Assembly: GCA_018340375.1 (NCBI GenBank)
Contig: JAFFJZ010000044.1
Location: 868,001 to 932,000 of the forward strand
Reading direction: 5' to 3'
Origin: Gonatopus flavifemur
Lineage: Eukaryota > Arthropoda > Insecta > Hymenoptera > Dryinidae
DNA: 64,000 nt
The position numbers and the translations under genes were made by a program. The notes under the pieces were generated by a model. That model saw nothing but the letters and a program-made list of their open reading frames with translations. It was not told the DNA's origin and searched no databases. Shown in pieces: positions 1 to 10,576 of this stretch (its first letter is position 1; each line of letters begins with the position of its first letter).

Positions 1-164
1 TACATCCAGCACTGAAATATCAATTTGAAAAGCTTTCGTAAGATTTAATTCAAAATAGTTTTATGAAATTGAAAGAGATCTACAATTACAATTTCCATAA
101 ATAAAATCAACATTAAGGTTCATATATACAGTTCAAACAACCTAACTATGATCTTCTACAAGGA

Positions 165-370
165 TATGTGGTATCGATCAACTATATCCAATTTTATTCA
201 TCGATCCATGGCATAGACCAACTGTATCCAATATTGTTCATGAAAACATGGTATCGATCAACTACATCCAATATTGTTCATCGATACATGGTATTGATCA
301 ACTATATCCAGTATTGTTTATTGTTACAGGGTATACTCACTATTGTTCATAAATATATGGTATCAAACAC
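165..370. repeat. 40-bp tandem repeat, about five copies
   Basis: A word close to GTATCGATCAACTATATCCA recurs with starts at 171, 211, 251, 291 and 331, so the period is exactly 40 bp over at least four steps. Units diverge by a few bases and decay after 350. The open frame across it follows from a repeat without stops and is not taken as a gene. Confidence 0.85.
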
Positions 371-978
371 AGTGACTCAGATATGCGGTATTGACTAATG
401 ACACCTAGGATTATCAATTATTAGTATCATACAGAACTGAAGGTATTCCAAATCAGCACAATCACTTTCAATAAGGAAATTCTGTAAGTCTCCAAGAGAA
501 TGAAATAATTATCTTGAAAGTAAACAAAAATTTGAATACAGACTCAAACCAAAGCATTGCAAAAAATAGAAACTTTGAACGTCGATTTGATATACATTGA
601 ATTAAATTCACTTCCAAATTCACAATTCACTTCATATGAAATTATACATCAATAATTGTGAGTTCAATTCATTGTATTGATGAAATTATATAACCTCTCA
701 CAGTACATATATCATATATTATAAGTATATGTGATTCAAAAATTTTGAGGTTAGAAAATTACATGGACTGGAAATTTGTCAACGTCGGAATCAAATTCTA
801 TTCACTGGCACATCATTACAGAATTTTCGATACTTCGCTATATTTATCCCTAATATCATAATGAATCAAAAGTTTATCGAGTCTGATTTGATTATTATTG
901 TAACACATCGTTCTACAGGAAATCAACCGAGGTACTCCAGGAACACTTGTGGCAACTTTTTCTACCACAGACGCAAGT
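371..978. other. AT-rich spacer
   Basis: No gene is recognised. About 20 bp at 861-883 resembles the end of the large elements at 3601 and 10577 (a word like ATGAATCAAAAGTTTATC), which could be a scrap of an older copy. Confidence 0.4.
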
Positions 979-1066
979 GTCGGTTTAGCTCAGGTCGTTT
1001 AGGCATAGGTTATGTAGGTTTACGTTCAGGTAGGTTGATTACAGCGGTTCGAATCCTCGGAGGTGC
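979..1066 (+). other. tRNA-like fragment, possible SINE head
   Basis: TAGCTCAGGTCG at 986-997 resembles an RNA polymerase III A box, and GGTTCGAATCC at 1046-1056 is an exact B-box / T-loop word. The A-to-B spacing is about 15 bases longer than in a standard tRNA and the T stem pairs poorly. A tRNA pseudogene or the head of a tRNA-derived SINE is more likely than a working tRNA. The region is cut off by the element that starts at 1072. Confidence 0.25.
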
Positions 1067-1071
1067 ATAAT

Positions 1072-3601
1072 TGTAACGTCCGGGAGCCGAACGTGCATGA
1101 ATATTTTTCTAAGTTTCAATTTATAAATTTTAATTTAACTTGAATGCCTCTGAGTAGCGCGAGGCCTAAGTGAAACTGGATTCGGAGCTAAAACTTGTGC
1201 CCACGGGACCAGTATTTTCTTGTTGGGAATAGGAAATCGTGAAATGGATTCGGATAGGATTTTAAGGAATCACGAGTTGTTGCACTGTCGCATAGGATGC
1301 ATTCGAAAATCAAATACAACCTTAACGACAACATTTACCACTTTTCGAGAAAAGTGGCTCGGGTGTGAAGCTGTAAGAGGAGGAAGAAAAGGAAATGATC
1401 AAAGGTGTAGGAATGAAAGATTAGTTGTTGGAATAACATAGAATTTACTCAATTGAAATTTTACACTGAAACTTGTGGAGAAAACTTTGAATTTACATCA
1501 ATATGAATATAACAGTCAATAATATCTCATTCTACCTTTTGTTGCATTATCGATGCGCCCCTCGAGTCTTCCTGTCTCTGGTTCAATGAACTTAATCGTG
1601 ATTTATTCCACTACAACCACTTCACCACTAATTGAAGTCCTGAGAGATGAGTCTTAAGGATTAAAATTGACACTGAATTTAAATTAAAACGGAACTGTAA
1701 CTAAATTGAAAACTAAGTTGAAATGAAAGTTTGATTTGAAAAGATGAACTTAACGTGTTTTATCTTTGTCGTGGCGAGAATCTGCCCGAGGTTTCCCTCT
1801 GTACCAAGGAAGTAACCTCGGTTTACCCCCAATTATGGCGATTTTGGTCGGTCAGTGGGGTCATTTGACTAATTAGAAACCACTAATTGTCCCACCGACT
1901 GGAATTCACCCTGTGGTGGGAGGCATTGACGAATCAAAAGGTCAGTGCTCTCGACTTCGTCATCTTCTTGTACGTCTTTTCTATGTCGTGAAGACCATAG
2001 GTGGGGTCGTTCTTGAAGAACATTGGTTAGATAACTTATACATCCCTTCTTCCGTATTGTTCTCACGCACAGCATCGATGACTAAATTCGAAGTCATGAG
2101 AGAGCGTGTAATGTTTATAAGTAACATAAACATAACATTGGTTATCAAGCCTCCAATGTTGGAAACTGAGGAATATTCTTCAGGTTTCCGTTTATAATAA
2201 ATCTTCACCTTATCGAAAGGAAGTTTTGGTCTCGCCATGATGATTCGGATAAAGAAATTCCAGTCCGTGGGATCTATGAACCACATATTATAAAACTGCC
2301 AAATTATTATTGATTGAAAAATATTCTAAAAAAAACCCCCTGTCTGACCAAAAATCGTACAACATTCGTTACATGAAAATGTACTATATCAAATCAGAGT
2401 ATTCTCCCATACAACCTGAATCTAACTTATGATAATATTAATTCATGAAATCAAAATCATTTAATTATGAAAAATTACACATGACTAAACTCGAATTCAT
2501 TCTGTTTCAAACCATGCACTACAATAAAAATAACACTGTACTTGCATACAATGCAACATGCATTTTAGTCATTCCTATTCAAATTCAATGATATGGAATT
2601 TCCATAAATATTCTTATAACTATTATTATTAATTATTGCTATCCTGTCAAATTGTCAATTGTAATGAATGACATACTCGTATCGTGAATAGGAGATTTGA
2701 TCAATTTCAGAGCATGCGAGTTGGTTCTAGATTGAAAAATCATGAATTATAATATTGTTATTGATTACAATCAATCAAATATTCCTTTAACATGCTCTCG
2801 AACGAAGGTGTCATTTAGACTCGATTCTTTCATTCGATTTAATCAGATTTTCTTCCCTTTTCACAGAGTAACGTGGTAAAACTTATATAAGCCCTTAGAA
2901 ATATGATGCAATTGCATAAAACAAGAGAAAACTACATGCTATTTATCATTCCAATTCCCCACGATAGTTACTATACAGGTGATTACCTCTTACCTCATAC
3001 AGGTATCTGATTTTGTCTTGAAGGATTGAAATTTTCATGTAATGATAGAATATTGAAGAGAGATTACCCTGTAAATAAAATCATGTGAAATTGTTGTTGA
3101 TTATAATTAAAACTAAGAGGAATAACTTTAAATCAGGAAGAAAGTATTAGGAGTACAGGAATCATAAGAAGTGACTCGTCGAAGATTTGTCAATGGACCT
3201 ATTATGATTATGTCCATTTCGTCGACCTATGTTCGAGAGTCGTATTGCACTCCAGAGTCAAGATGTATAGGCACGCATTGGTGTGCGTACATGCGTGTGT
3301 GCACACAGCGTACCATTGTTCCGTTCTTCACGGAGTATCGATACAGAGAAGAATGATTTCATCATGCATACTTCTTGCACGTATGACATAGAATTCTTCT
3401 TCTCGATTTAACGCATTCCTTATTTTAAGAAGGATAAATCTTTGATGAAAATGTCAATTCTATTATAATTGAAGTGAATATATATATAGATATAAATTGA
3501 GTGAATATATGAATATTCGTATATATGGATACTGTGTTTATATGAATACATATACACATATATTATATGAATGAATCAAAAATTTATCCGAGGACGTTAC
3601 A
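1072..3601 (+). mobile_element. TG...CA element with 5-bp TSD (copy 1), solo-LTR-like
   Basis: The element begins TGTAACGTCC and ends GGACGTTACA, giving 10-bp perfect inverted termini. It is flanked by ATAAT at 1067-1071 and 3602-3606. A second copy in the opposite orientation lies at 10577-13275; stretches compared by eye differ at only a few percent. TG...CA ends with a 5-bp TSD are the signature of an LTR retrotransposon, so a very long solo LTR is the leading reading. A non-autonomous DNA transposon with 5-bp TSD is the alternative, favoured by the unusually long inverted termini. A roughly 100-codon frame (1981-2286, minus) is shared by both copies but resembles nothing I recognise. No transposase or pol is present. 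Confidence 0.8.
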
Positions 3602-3606
3602 ATAAT

Positions 3607-4655
3607 AAATTCCCATCAGTACAACGAGCAATTACAGAATGTTGCGGAGTTTGGGGATGTTGGTGAAAACATAAAAATGGATTATTTTATTTTCTTTTAC
3701 AAAAATAACTAAAATCTGTGACAGATTTTTTTCTCCCTGAAATACACATTTTTCAAGAGTGCTTTTCCACTCCAAGAAATTTAGAGAGTCATATTTATTC
3801 CAAAAAATTCCTCGTCAGTTACTGGCAAGTGCCTCATCAGTTACTTTCTAGTGTCTGCTTAGTTTACCTGATTAGTCCCTCGTTGGTGCGAGTGTTACAT
3901 CCCTCATCAGTTACTGGTAAGTTTTCCCGATTAGTGCCTCACCAGTAAAAAGGATGAACTGATTAGTGCCTTATGGTTTACTAGCGAGAATTTCTACCAG
4001 TGTATGTATAATTCGTGGACATTGATTGTCAAATATACTTTCGCCCGACTCCGTTTTCAGTCTCTTGTTATGAAATTGATGGAGAAAATAGCAACACTTG
4101 ACCGTTCGCTGTATATTGAGCTACACCTTGCTTCCCAATTACGGTATAAAAGGAATCCAGCAAGAGTTCCTGCTGCTACATGTCGCTGGTTTATCGCTTG
4201 ACTTTGGTCCGTACTTCATGCTTGACTACGCATCTGTATTATATATTATTCGACCAACAAATCTTGCTCAACTTTTTACCCTTGATTTGCACCTGTAGTG
4301 TGGCTTGATCCACTGTCGTTCATATTCGTTAAAAAATCGACTCAAGTCGTCATACTAGGACTGTGACCTGTTGTTTTGCTTGACCTTGAGCTCGAATTGA
4401 TAATCATCAGAATTATCTCAGTTTGCCGTGGCTTGAGCTCAATCCGGACTCAACTGGCCTCCACATCTCCAATAATTGCTTGACAAATGGATATGTTCCA
4501 AACCCATGCCCTTTTGTTGATGTACTTTCCTCAATATTGAGCCCTAGTACATCTGTTTCAATAACTGCACCTCTCCCCGGATTCTGTCTTGATCACGTCC
4601 TGAGCATAGCTGGATCACTTCTTGACAAGTGCTTGACTTTTTTTTTTACTCGGGT
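3607..4655. repeat. Degenerate word-reiteration DNA
   Basis: There is no gene. At 3790-3990 variants of CCTCATCAGTTACTGG / CTGATTAGTGCCTCA recur on both strands at irregular spacing. From about 4060 to 4640 the word CTTGAC(C) and its variants recur. Both look like short words reiterated and decayed, as in several miniature elements further along the window. Confidence 0.5.
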
Positions 4656-4735
4656 AATGCTAGAAGACCGTTGGTTCTTCTTCCCTCTTTTTCTAAAGTA
4701 ACGACCACGCATGCGTGGCTGCGTCATCCCCTACA
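4656..4735 (-). mobile_element. Gypsy 3' LTR remnant (first ~80 bp)
   Basis: On the minus strand this starts TGTAGGGGATGACGCAGCC and matches the start of the complete LTR at 44019-44392 for about 80 bp. It lies 3' of the gypsy integrase frame. On the minus strand it is directly preceded by a purine run (AGGAGGGGAGTA), a plausible polypurine tract. The rest of the LTR is missing beyond 4656. Confidence 0.7.
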
Positions 4736-5093
4736 GTACTCCCCTCCTAGCGAGTTGCAGAGGAGCGAAATTTGAATTTATACTGCACACGAAATGTATT
4801 ATTTCGTCTGGCATCGAAAAGAATATTGAATACATGAATTGCCTTCTTAATACTATTACAGTGGATTTGATTCAGTATACATGTTTTTTTTCTTTTTACA
4901 ATCTTGCTTATATACTAATAATAATGCTTATAATTATAATATTGTTGCTCCTTTGCCTATATACAGTGTTCTTACGTTATTCTGATCGTTTCGCACATGG
5001 TTACAGGAGTTGGACTAGTATACATCAGTTATCACAATATTTGACTAATGTTTTGTTGAGATAATTCAGTCTTTGAAAGTAACCAGTCTCTTT
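4736..5093 (-). other. Gypsy 3' untranslated region with polypurine tract
   Basis: This lies between the end of the integrase frame and the LTR remnant. It is AT-rich except for the purine run just upstream of the LTR. No env-like gene is seen. Confidence 0.5.
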
Positions 5094-6789
5094 CTATCGT
5101 AAGTACGAATTTTCGGTAAATCGAACTGTTGCGTTCGTTCGTGTCGATAGGTCGTCGCGCAAGAAATAAGCGGGTTTGACATTTTCAATCGACACCTGCC
5201 GAGTCGTCCCGTTTACGTCAATTTCGATAACTCGATCAGAGCTACGGCTGATCACACGATGAGGACCCGTGTACGGACGTTCTAATGCCTTTTCAATTAG
5301 ACCCACACGAAGAAACACGTGGGAGCAATCTTTCAGGTCTTTGAATAGAAATGCTCGACGCTTGTACTTTTGTCCCACGGGTACTGGCTTTATTGCCCGC
5401 ATATTTTCTCGAAATTCTCCCAGGAAGGTACGCGGATCAGAGTTGCTGTCGTCCGGAAGAACGAACTCCCCCGGAATACGTAAAACCGTGCCATACAAAT
5501 ATTCGGCTGGCGAAGCTTCTATGTCTGATACGTTGGACCTTGAGCCGAGTAATACCGTGGATAATGATCTGGTCCATTGATTGTTGGCGTGACACATAAT
5601 CGCGGCCTTCGAGGATCTGTGCCAACGTTCTATTATTCCGTTTGCGGCGGGATGGTACGGAGTTGTATGAATTCTGTTACAACTCGTTAACTGTAATAGC
5701 GCTGTAACAGCTGCTTTGGGCAGACTGCGCCGATAAAAATTGATCATTCCGAGGAACCGTCTCAGTTCTTTAATCGTTTTCGGTTTCGGGAACTGAGTGA
5801 TAGCTATGACTTTAGTTGGATTCGGTTTTAATCCCTCAGAGTTTATAACGTATCCCAAGAACTCAATTTCAGTGGCGCCGAATTGGCACTTCTCCATATT
5901 AAGTCGCAACATGTAATCGCGAAGTCTCTCGAATACCGTTTGTGAGTGTTTCTCGTGTTCCTGCTTATTAGGTGAAGCCACGAGAATATCATCTATGTAG
6001 GCGAATACATAATCCAAATCCCCTAGCGCGTGGTGAATATATGGTTGGAAAGTCTGTCCCGCGTTCCGTAACCCGAAAGTCATGCGGCTGAATTCGTATA
6101 AGCCGAATGGGGTAATGACTGCGGTTTTTTCTATGTGTCCGGGAGCGATCGGAATTTGATGGTATGCCTTGTGCAAATGGAGCTTGGAAAATATTGTTTT
6201 GCCCACGAGATTTGCAGTAAAGTCATGAAGATGCGGTACTGGGTAGCGGTCAGGGACTGTTATTGCATTGAGACGTCGATAGTCCCCGCAAATTCGCTAT
6301 TCACCATTCTTTTCCCGGATCATGTGTATGGGCGATGCCCACGGACTTTTGGACGGGAGACAAATACCATCCTGTACCTTTTGTTTGAACTGTTCTTTTG
6401 CTGCTGCTAGCTTGTCAGGATGCAAGCGCCTAGCCCGTTCGAATAACGGTGACCCGGGAGTGAGAATACTGTGTTGCACCACGTGCTGTGAGGTATCTTG
6501 GATATTCGCGGTTCCCGTGATCGTCGGAAATTTCTCTAAAACATGTGCGAACGGATTTGATCTATCTATTGCACTTATCTCTGATACGGTTGGTTGTCTG
6601 GAGAACCCGTTTACGCTTAATCCAGTTACTGAATCGATTAGGCGTGCCTCATGCAATGAAGGTACTAATTTAAAGTGTGCCAAGAGGTCAGCGTCGATTA
6701 TAGGAGTCGGAATTGCAGCTACTAAAAAATTCCAACATATAACTCTTCGCAAGTTTAGGTCAATCGTCAAACGTTTTTCGCCGAACGTA
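5094..6789 (-). pseudogene. pol: Ty3/gypsy pol: protease end, reverse transcriptase, truncated integrase
   Basis: Read on the minus strand, this starts with the C-terminal protease segment (TFGEKRLTIDL, then PIIDADLLAHF, the family's LGADFL-type motif). RT follows with GDYRRLNA, a fingers-palm segment, YIDDILVAS and FLGYVI. After [10 protein letters not shown] the frame runs straight into the late integrase core ([11 protein letters not shown]) and its C-terminal domain, ending PAYFLRDDL. RNase H and the first half of integrase are therefore deleted (near 5700). A UAG at about 6299-6301 replaces a residue just before [10 protein letters not shown]; the reading frame is the same on both sides, so it is a single nonsense change. 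A further indel lies at the protease junction near 6780. The element continues upstream as gag-protease at 14905-15945 and is split there by element F. It was an RNA-to-DNA copying and integration polyprotein and is now dead. Confidence 0.9.
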
Positions 6790-7329
6790 TATCGTTGACA
6801 CCTCTGTGAACTTAGCCGGCAAAAATTCAGAAAAAATTTTTTCTTCATGGGATTTGAATCTGCTCCGTTTGTGCTTGTTGGTGCGATGAAAAATTTCGTT
6901 CCCGCTGCTTCGGGTATAGCGGTCATGCACGATTGAAAAAATGGCCCGCCGGCGACTTGCTCCGATTTCGATGAACTTATGCTCATTGGAAAGGGCTCGA
7001 CGCGTAGATGATTGTGCGCTGAACAGTTTTCGATCAAAACCTAAGGGAAGAAAATTACAGAGTAAAATGTGGGGAACATGAAAAAAATGGAAAGCGCGGA
7101 TGAGGTTATGACAAATAATCAGCGAGCGGATGCTGAAAGTGACAATGAGCAGTCGGCGAAGGGTGGAGGATACCGGAAGCAAGGCAAATACCATACCACT
7201 GGTTTGTGGTTGGGAGATATCGATCTACGCGAGAAACACTGAAATCTCCTGGAGAAATACGCGAAAAGAGTACGTTCCCGGATACATGACCGTATGTGGC
7301 AGTGTGACATGAACCGGGATCGTTTGTAT

Positions 7330-8763
7330 AAGTGTGAAATATTCTCGAGCGATGTCCAGAGAATAATTCTATGCAGGTTTCATCGTTTGTGCGAGTCACA
7401 AATGTGACTCAGACCGGAAAAACGGTGAAAAAAAGCGAAAATGCATGTCTTCGAGATACAAATCGTTTGTGCTTTTTCGCCGTCACTCGAAACTCGACTT
7501 ATACCTATCGAATATTCTCCAGCGATGCCCAGAGACTAATTCTATGCGAGTTTCATTGTTTGTGCGAGTCACAAATGTGACTGAGACCCGAGAAAAGGTG
7601 AAAAAGACAAAAAAAGCATGTTTTGGAGAGATGAATCGATTGTGCTTTTTCGCCGTCACTCGAAACTGATTTTATACCCATCGAATAATCTTCAGCGATG
7701 CCCACAGAATAATTCTATGTGAGTTTCATCGTTTGTGCGAGTCACAAATGTGACTTAGACCCGAAAAACGGTGAGAAAGACGGAAAATGCATGTTTTGGA
7801 GAGATCAATCGTTTGTGCTCTTTCGCCGTCACTCGAAACTGATTTTATACCCATCAAATTTTCTCCAGGGATGTCCAGGGAATAATTCTATGCAGGTTTC
7901 ATCGTTTGTGCGAGTCACAAATCTGACTTGGACCCGAAAAACGGTGAAAAGGGGGGAAAATGTAAGTTTTCGAGAGATAATTCGTTTGTGCTTTTTCGCC
8001 GTCACTCGAAACTCATTTTATACCTTCCGAATATCCTTCAGCGATGCCCACAGAATAATTCTATGTGAGTTTCATTGTTTGTGCGAGTCACAAATGTGAC
8101 TTGGACCCGAAAAACGGTGAAGAAGGCGAAAAATGCATGTTTTCGAGAGACAAATCGTTTGTGCTTTTTCGCCGTCACTCGAAACTCATTTTATACCTCT
8201 CAAATGTTCTTCAAAAATATCAAGAGAATAATTCTATGCCGGTTTCATCGTTTTTGCGAGTCACACATAGGACTACCCTAACAGCACTGGGAGGTTTTTA
8301 AAACGTTCCAAGAACGTTGGGACGTTTTTAAAACATTCTCAGACTGTTTTCAAAACGTCCAAGGGCCTTGGTGCTGTTAGGCTAAGACCCGGAAAACGGT
8401 GAAAAAGGCGGAAAATGCATGTTGTCGAGAGATAAATCGTTTGTGCTTCTTCGTCGTCACTCGAAACTGAATTTATACCTATCAAATATTCTTCAGCGAT
8501 GCCCAGAGGATAATTCTATGCAAGTTTCATCGTTCGTGCGAGTCACAAATGTGACTTAGACCCGGAAAACGGGAAAAAAGGCTAAAAATGTAAGTTTTCG
8601 AGAGATAAATCATTTGTGCTTTCTCGCCGTCACTCGAAACTCATTCCATACCTATCGAATATTCTTCAGGGATGTCCAGAGAATAATTCTATGCAGGTTC
8701 CATCGTTTGCGTGAGTCACACATAGGACTCAGACCCGGAAAACGGTGAAAAAGACGAAAAATT
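7330..8763 (+). repeat. 173-bp tandem array, left arm of F
   Basis: The landmark CGTCACTCGA falls at 7481, 7654, 7827, 8000, 8173, 8455 and 8628. Every step is 173 bp except 8173 to 8455, which is 282 = 173 + 109, exactly the 107-bp miniature element at 8276-8382 plus a duplicated TA. Units carry the words GCGAGTCACAAATGTGACT and CGAAAAACGGTGAAAAAGGC. Confidence 0.95.
8276..8382. mobile_element. 107-bp TA-flanked miniature element
   Basis: The ends are CCTAACAGCACTGG and the inverted CCTTGGTGCTGTTAGG. It is flanked by TA at 8274-8275 and 8383-8384. It sits inside one 173-bp unit and lengthens that unit by exactly its own size plus 2 bp. The inside reiterates GTTTTAAAACGT-like words in both orientations. 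TA target choice suggests mobilisation by a Tc1/mariner-type transposase (inference). Confidence 0.85.
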
Positions 8764-9974
8764 CCCAAGTGGCACTGAATCATATATGACCCATATATGA
8801 CCCATATATGACCCATATATGATCCATATATGATTCCCACAAAACATATATGACCATATATGCCCCATATATGACACATATATGACCCCTATATGACACA
8901 CATATGACCCATATATGACCTTTATATGCCCCATATATGTGACCGAAGCTCCATCAGTGGTACATATAAAGCATATATGATACCGCGCGCAACATATATG
9001 TTTGCAGGAAACGGTTAAAAACATTCAGGTTTGCAGGAAACGGTCAGAAACATATATGATTAATATTTGGTATAATTATTTGCTATGTATGGATCATTTC
9101 ATATCGGATTTTTCAAGACTTCATAAATATTTTTGAAATGGTCATCCCGAATTCTCCGTTGAAAAATGTGAGATACGTATCATTTGTTTCTTTTTTCCTC
9201 ATTCTATTATGATTCCAGGTTTACAACATATGTCGAAGTTCTTGGTCTCTAAAACCCACTTTTTTCCAAATGCCTGTATCTTGGAAAGCTCTCAATACAA
9301 AAAATTATCACCAAGGCATGGAATTTAGGATTTTGCCTCAACTTTTCACAAAGTCGAGAGAAAATTTCTTTCCAAGGACGTATTTTGCCGTAATTCGATG
9401 ATGGAAGTGAAAAGAGTATTTCATTCAAATTCGAATGCGTTTGATTTTCAAATTCCACAAGAAAAACTAATTTCTGGAACATAACGATAATTTTCGTTCC
9501 GTTTTTGAAAATGTTAATCAACGGCATTCGAGAGATCTGGACAAAACAAGGGCGGCCTGAGAACTCCGCGTGCTCGATTATTCAGGATTTGTAATGCAGC
9601 ATAGACACGAGACATTTCATGGACGGATTGATGTTTAATTTCAAGTTATTGAGTTATCTTTTTTGTCTTGTGTCATTCATATTTCTTGAATATCGTAGAA
9701 AATTACCATTTTCAAAACTGTACCAAAAGTATTGCTATGCACCATAGATCGATCGTGTTTGTTAAATAAAAAAATTAACCCGTTGAGGTCACACTTCAAA
9801 GTACTGACGTGAAGGTTACACAGGGTCTTCCGGACCCCAAACCAAAGCGACAGATGTCATCCACGCAGTCTTTCAAATATTGTTGCAGATCTCTCGGCAA
9901 AATTCAGATCCCGGTGTCTTTGACAATAACAGAAGGCAGCACAAATTGAAATTCACGACAAGCACTGTAAGCTA

Positions 9975-10129
9975 CCCTGACGAAAATTTTTGTCATAATT
10001 TCTCATAATTTCCCATTGTTCCAATTCATGGAGGAAATATGAGAAAGAACAATAGAATTCCTCATATTTTCTCCATGAATTGGGACAATGAGAAATTATG
10101 AGAAATTATGTCAAAAATTTTCGTCAGGG
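9975..10129. mobile_element. 155-bp TA-flanked inverted-repeat miniature element
   Basis: It begins CCCTGACGAAAATTTTTGTC and ends with the inverted word, flanked by TA at 9973-9974 and 10130-10131. The arms are nearly the whole element, around a short loop. The same element sits at the matching place in X2 (18240-18384), so it was inserted before the two X copies separated. Confidence 0.9.
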
Positions 10130-10576
10130 TACGGAACCACAGACTCCCCGTAGAGCCTTTTGGACTCCTCGTGATCTCAAAGGGCTGAAAATGTCCAAAT
10201 TCGAATAAACTACCATTTTTACTTCCACCGTTGGAACTCCACTTGACACAAATTGGAAAAAAAAATTTCACTCGAATTTTTGCAAAGTTCAGAAAAAATC
10301 CCAACTTTTATGCCCCATTAGTAATTCTGTGTGTTGAGACCTTTTCGAGATACAAGCATTTAAAAAGAACTGGATTTGTCAAAACTGAAAGCTCTAACAC
10401 ATTGTAAACCTGTGAACACAATAAAATAAAAAAGAGCAAACAAACAAATTTGACAAATATCTCATATTTTTCAACGAAGAATTCAAAAATAATTATTCTC
10501 AAAATATTGAGGAACTCATTGTGAATCTGATCTTCAATAACTCATATATGTTTACACGTGATCCATAATTGTTGAT

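Noticed and set aside
6800..7194. Apparent extension of gypsy pol upstream of the protease end (SSKSEQVAG... frames)
   Set aside because: This is the outer arm of F read through; the same sequence occurs inverted at 14391-14896, and true gypsy sequence resumes at 14905.
7371..8301. Series of ORFs with repeated SFVRVTNVT and RLCFFAVTRN segments
   Set aside because: They follow the 173-bp tandem repeats of element F, change frame from unit to unit, and have mirror copies on the other strand in the right arm.
7330..8763. CRISPR-like regular repeat
   Set aside because: Whole 173-bp units are repeated without unique spacers, within a eukaryotic transposon arm.
9249..9527. Minus-strand ORFs in X (also 10062-10304)
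   Set aside because: The two stretches are diverged inverted copies of the same non-coding arm; no conserved protein is kept between them or in X2.
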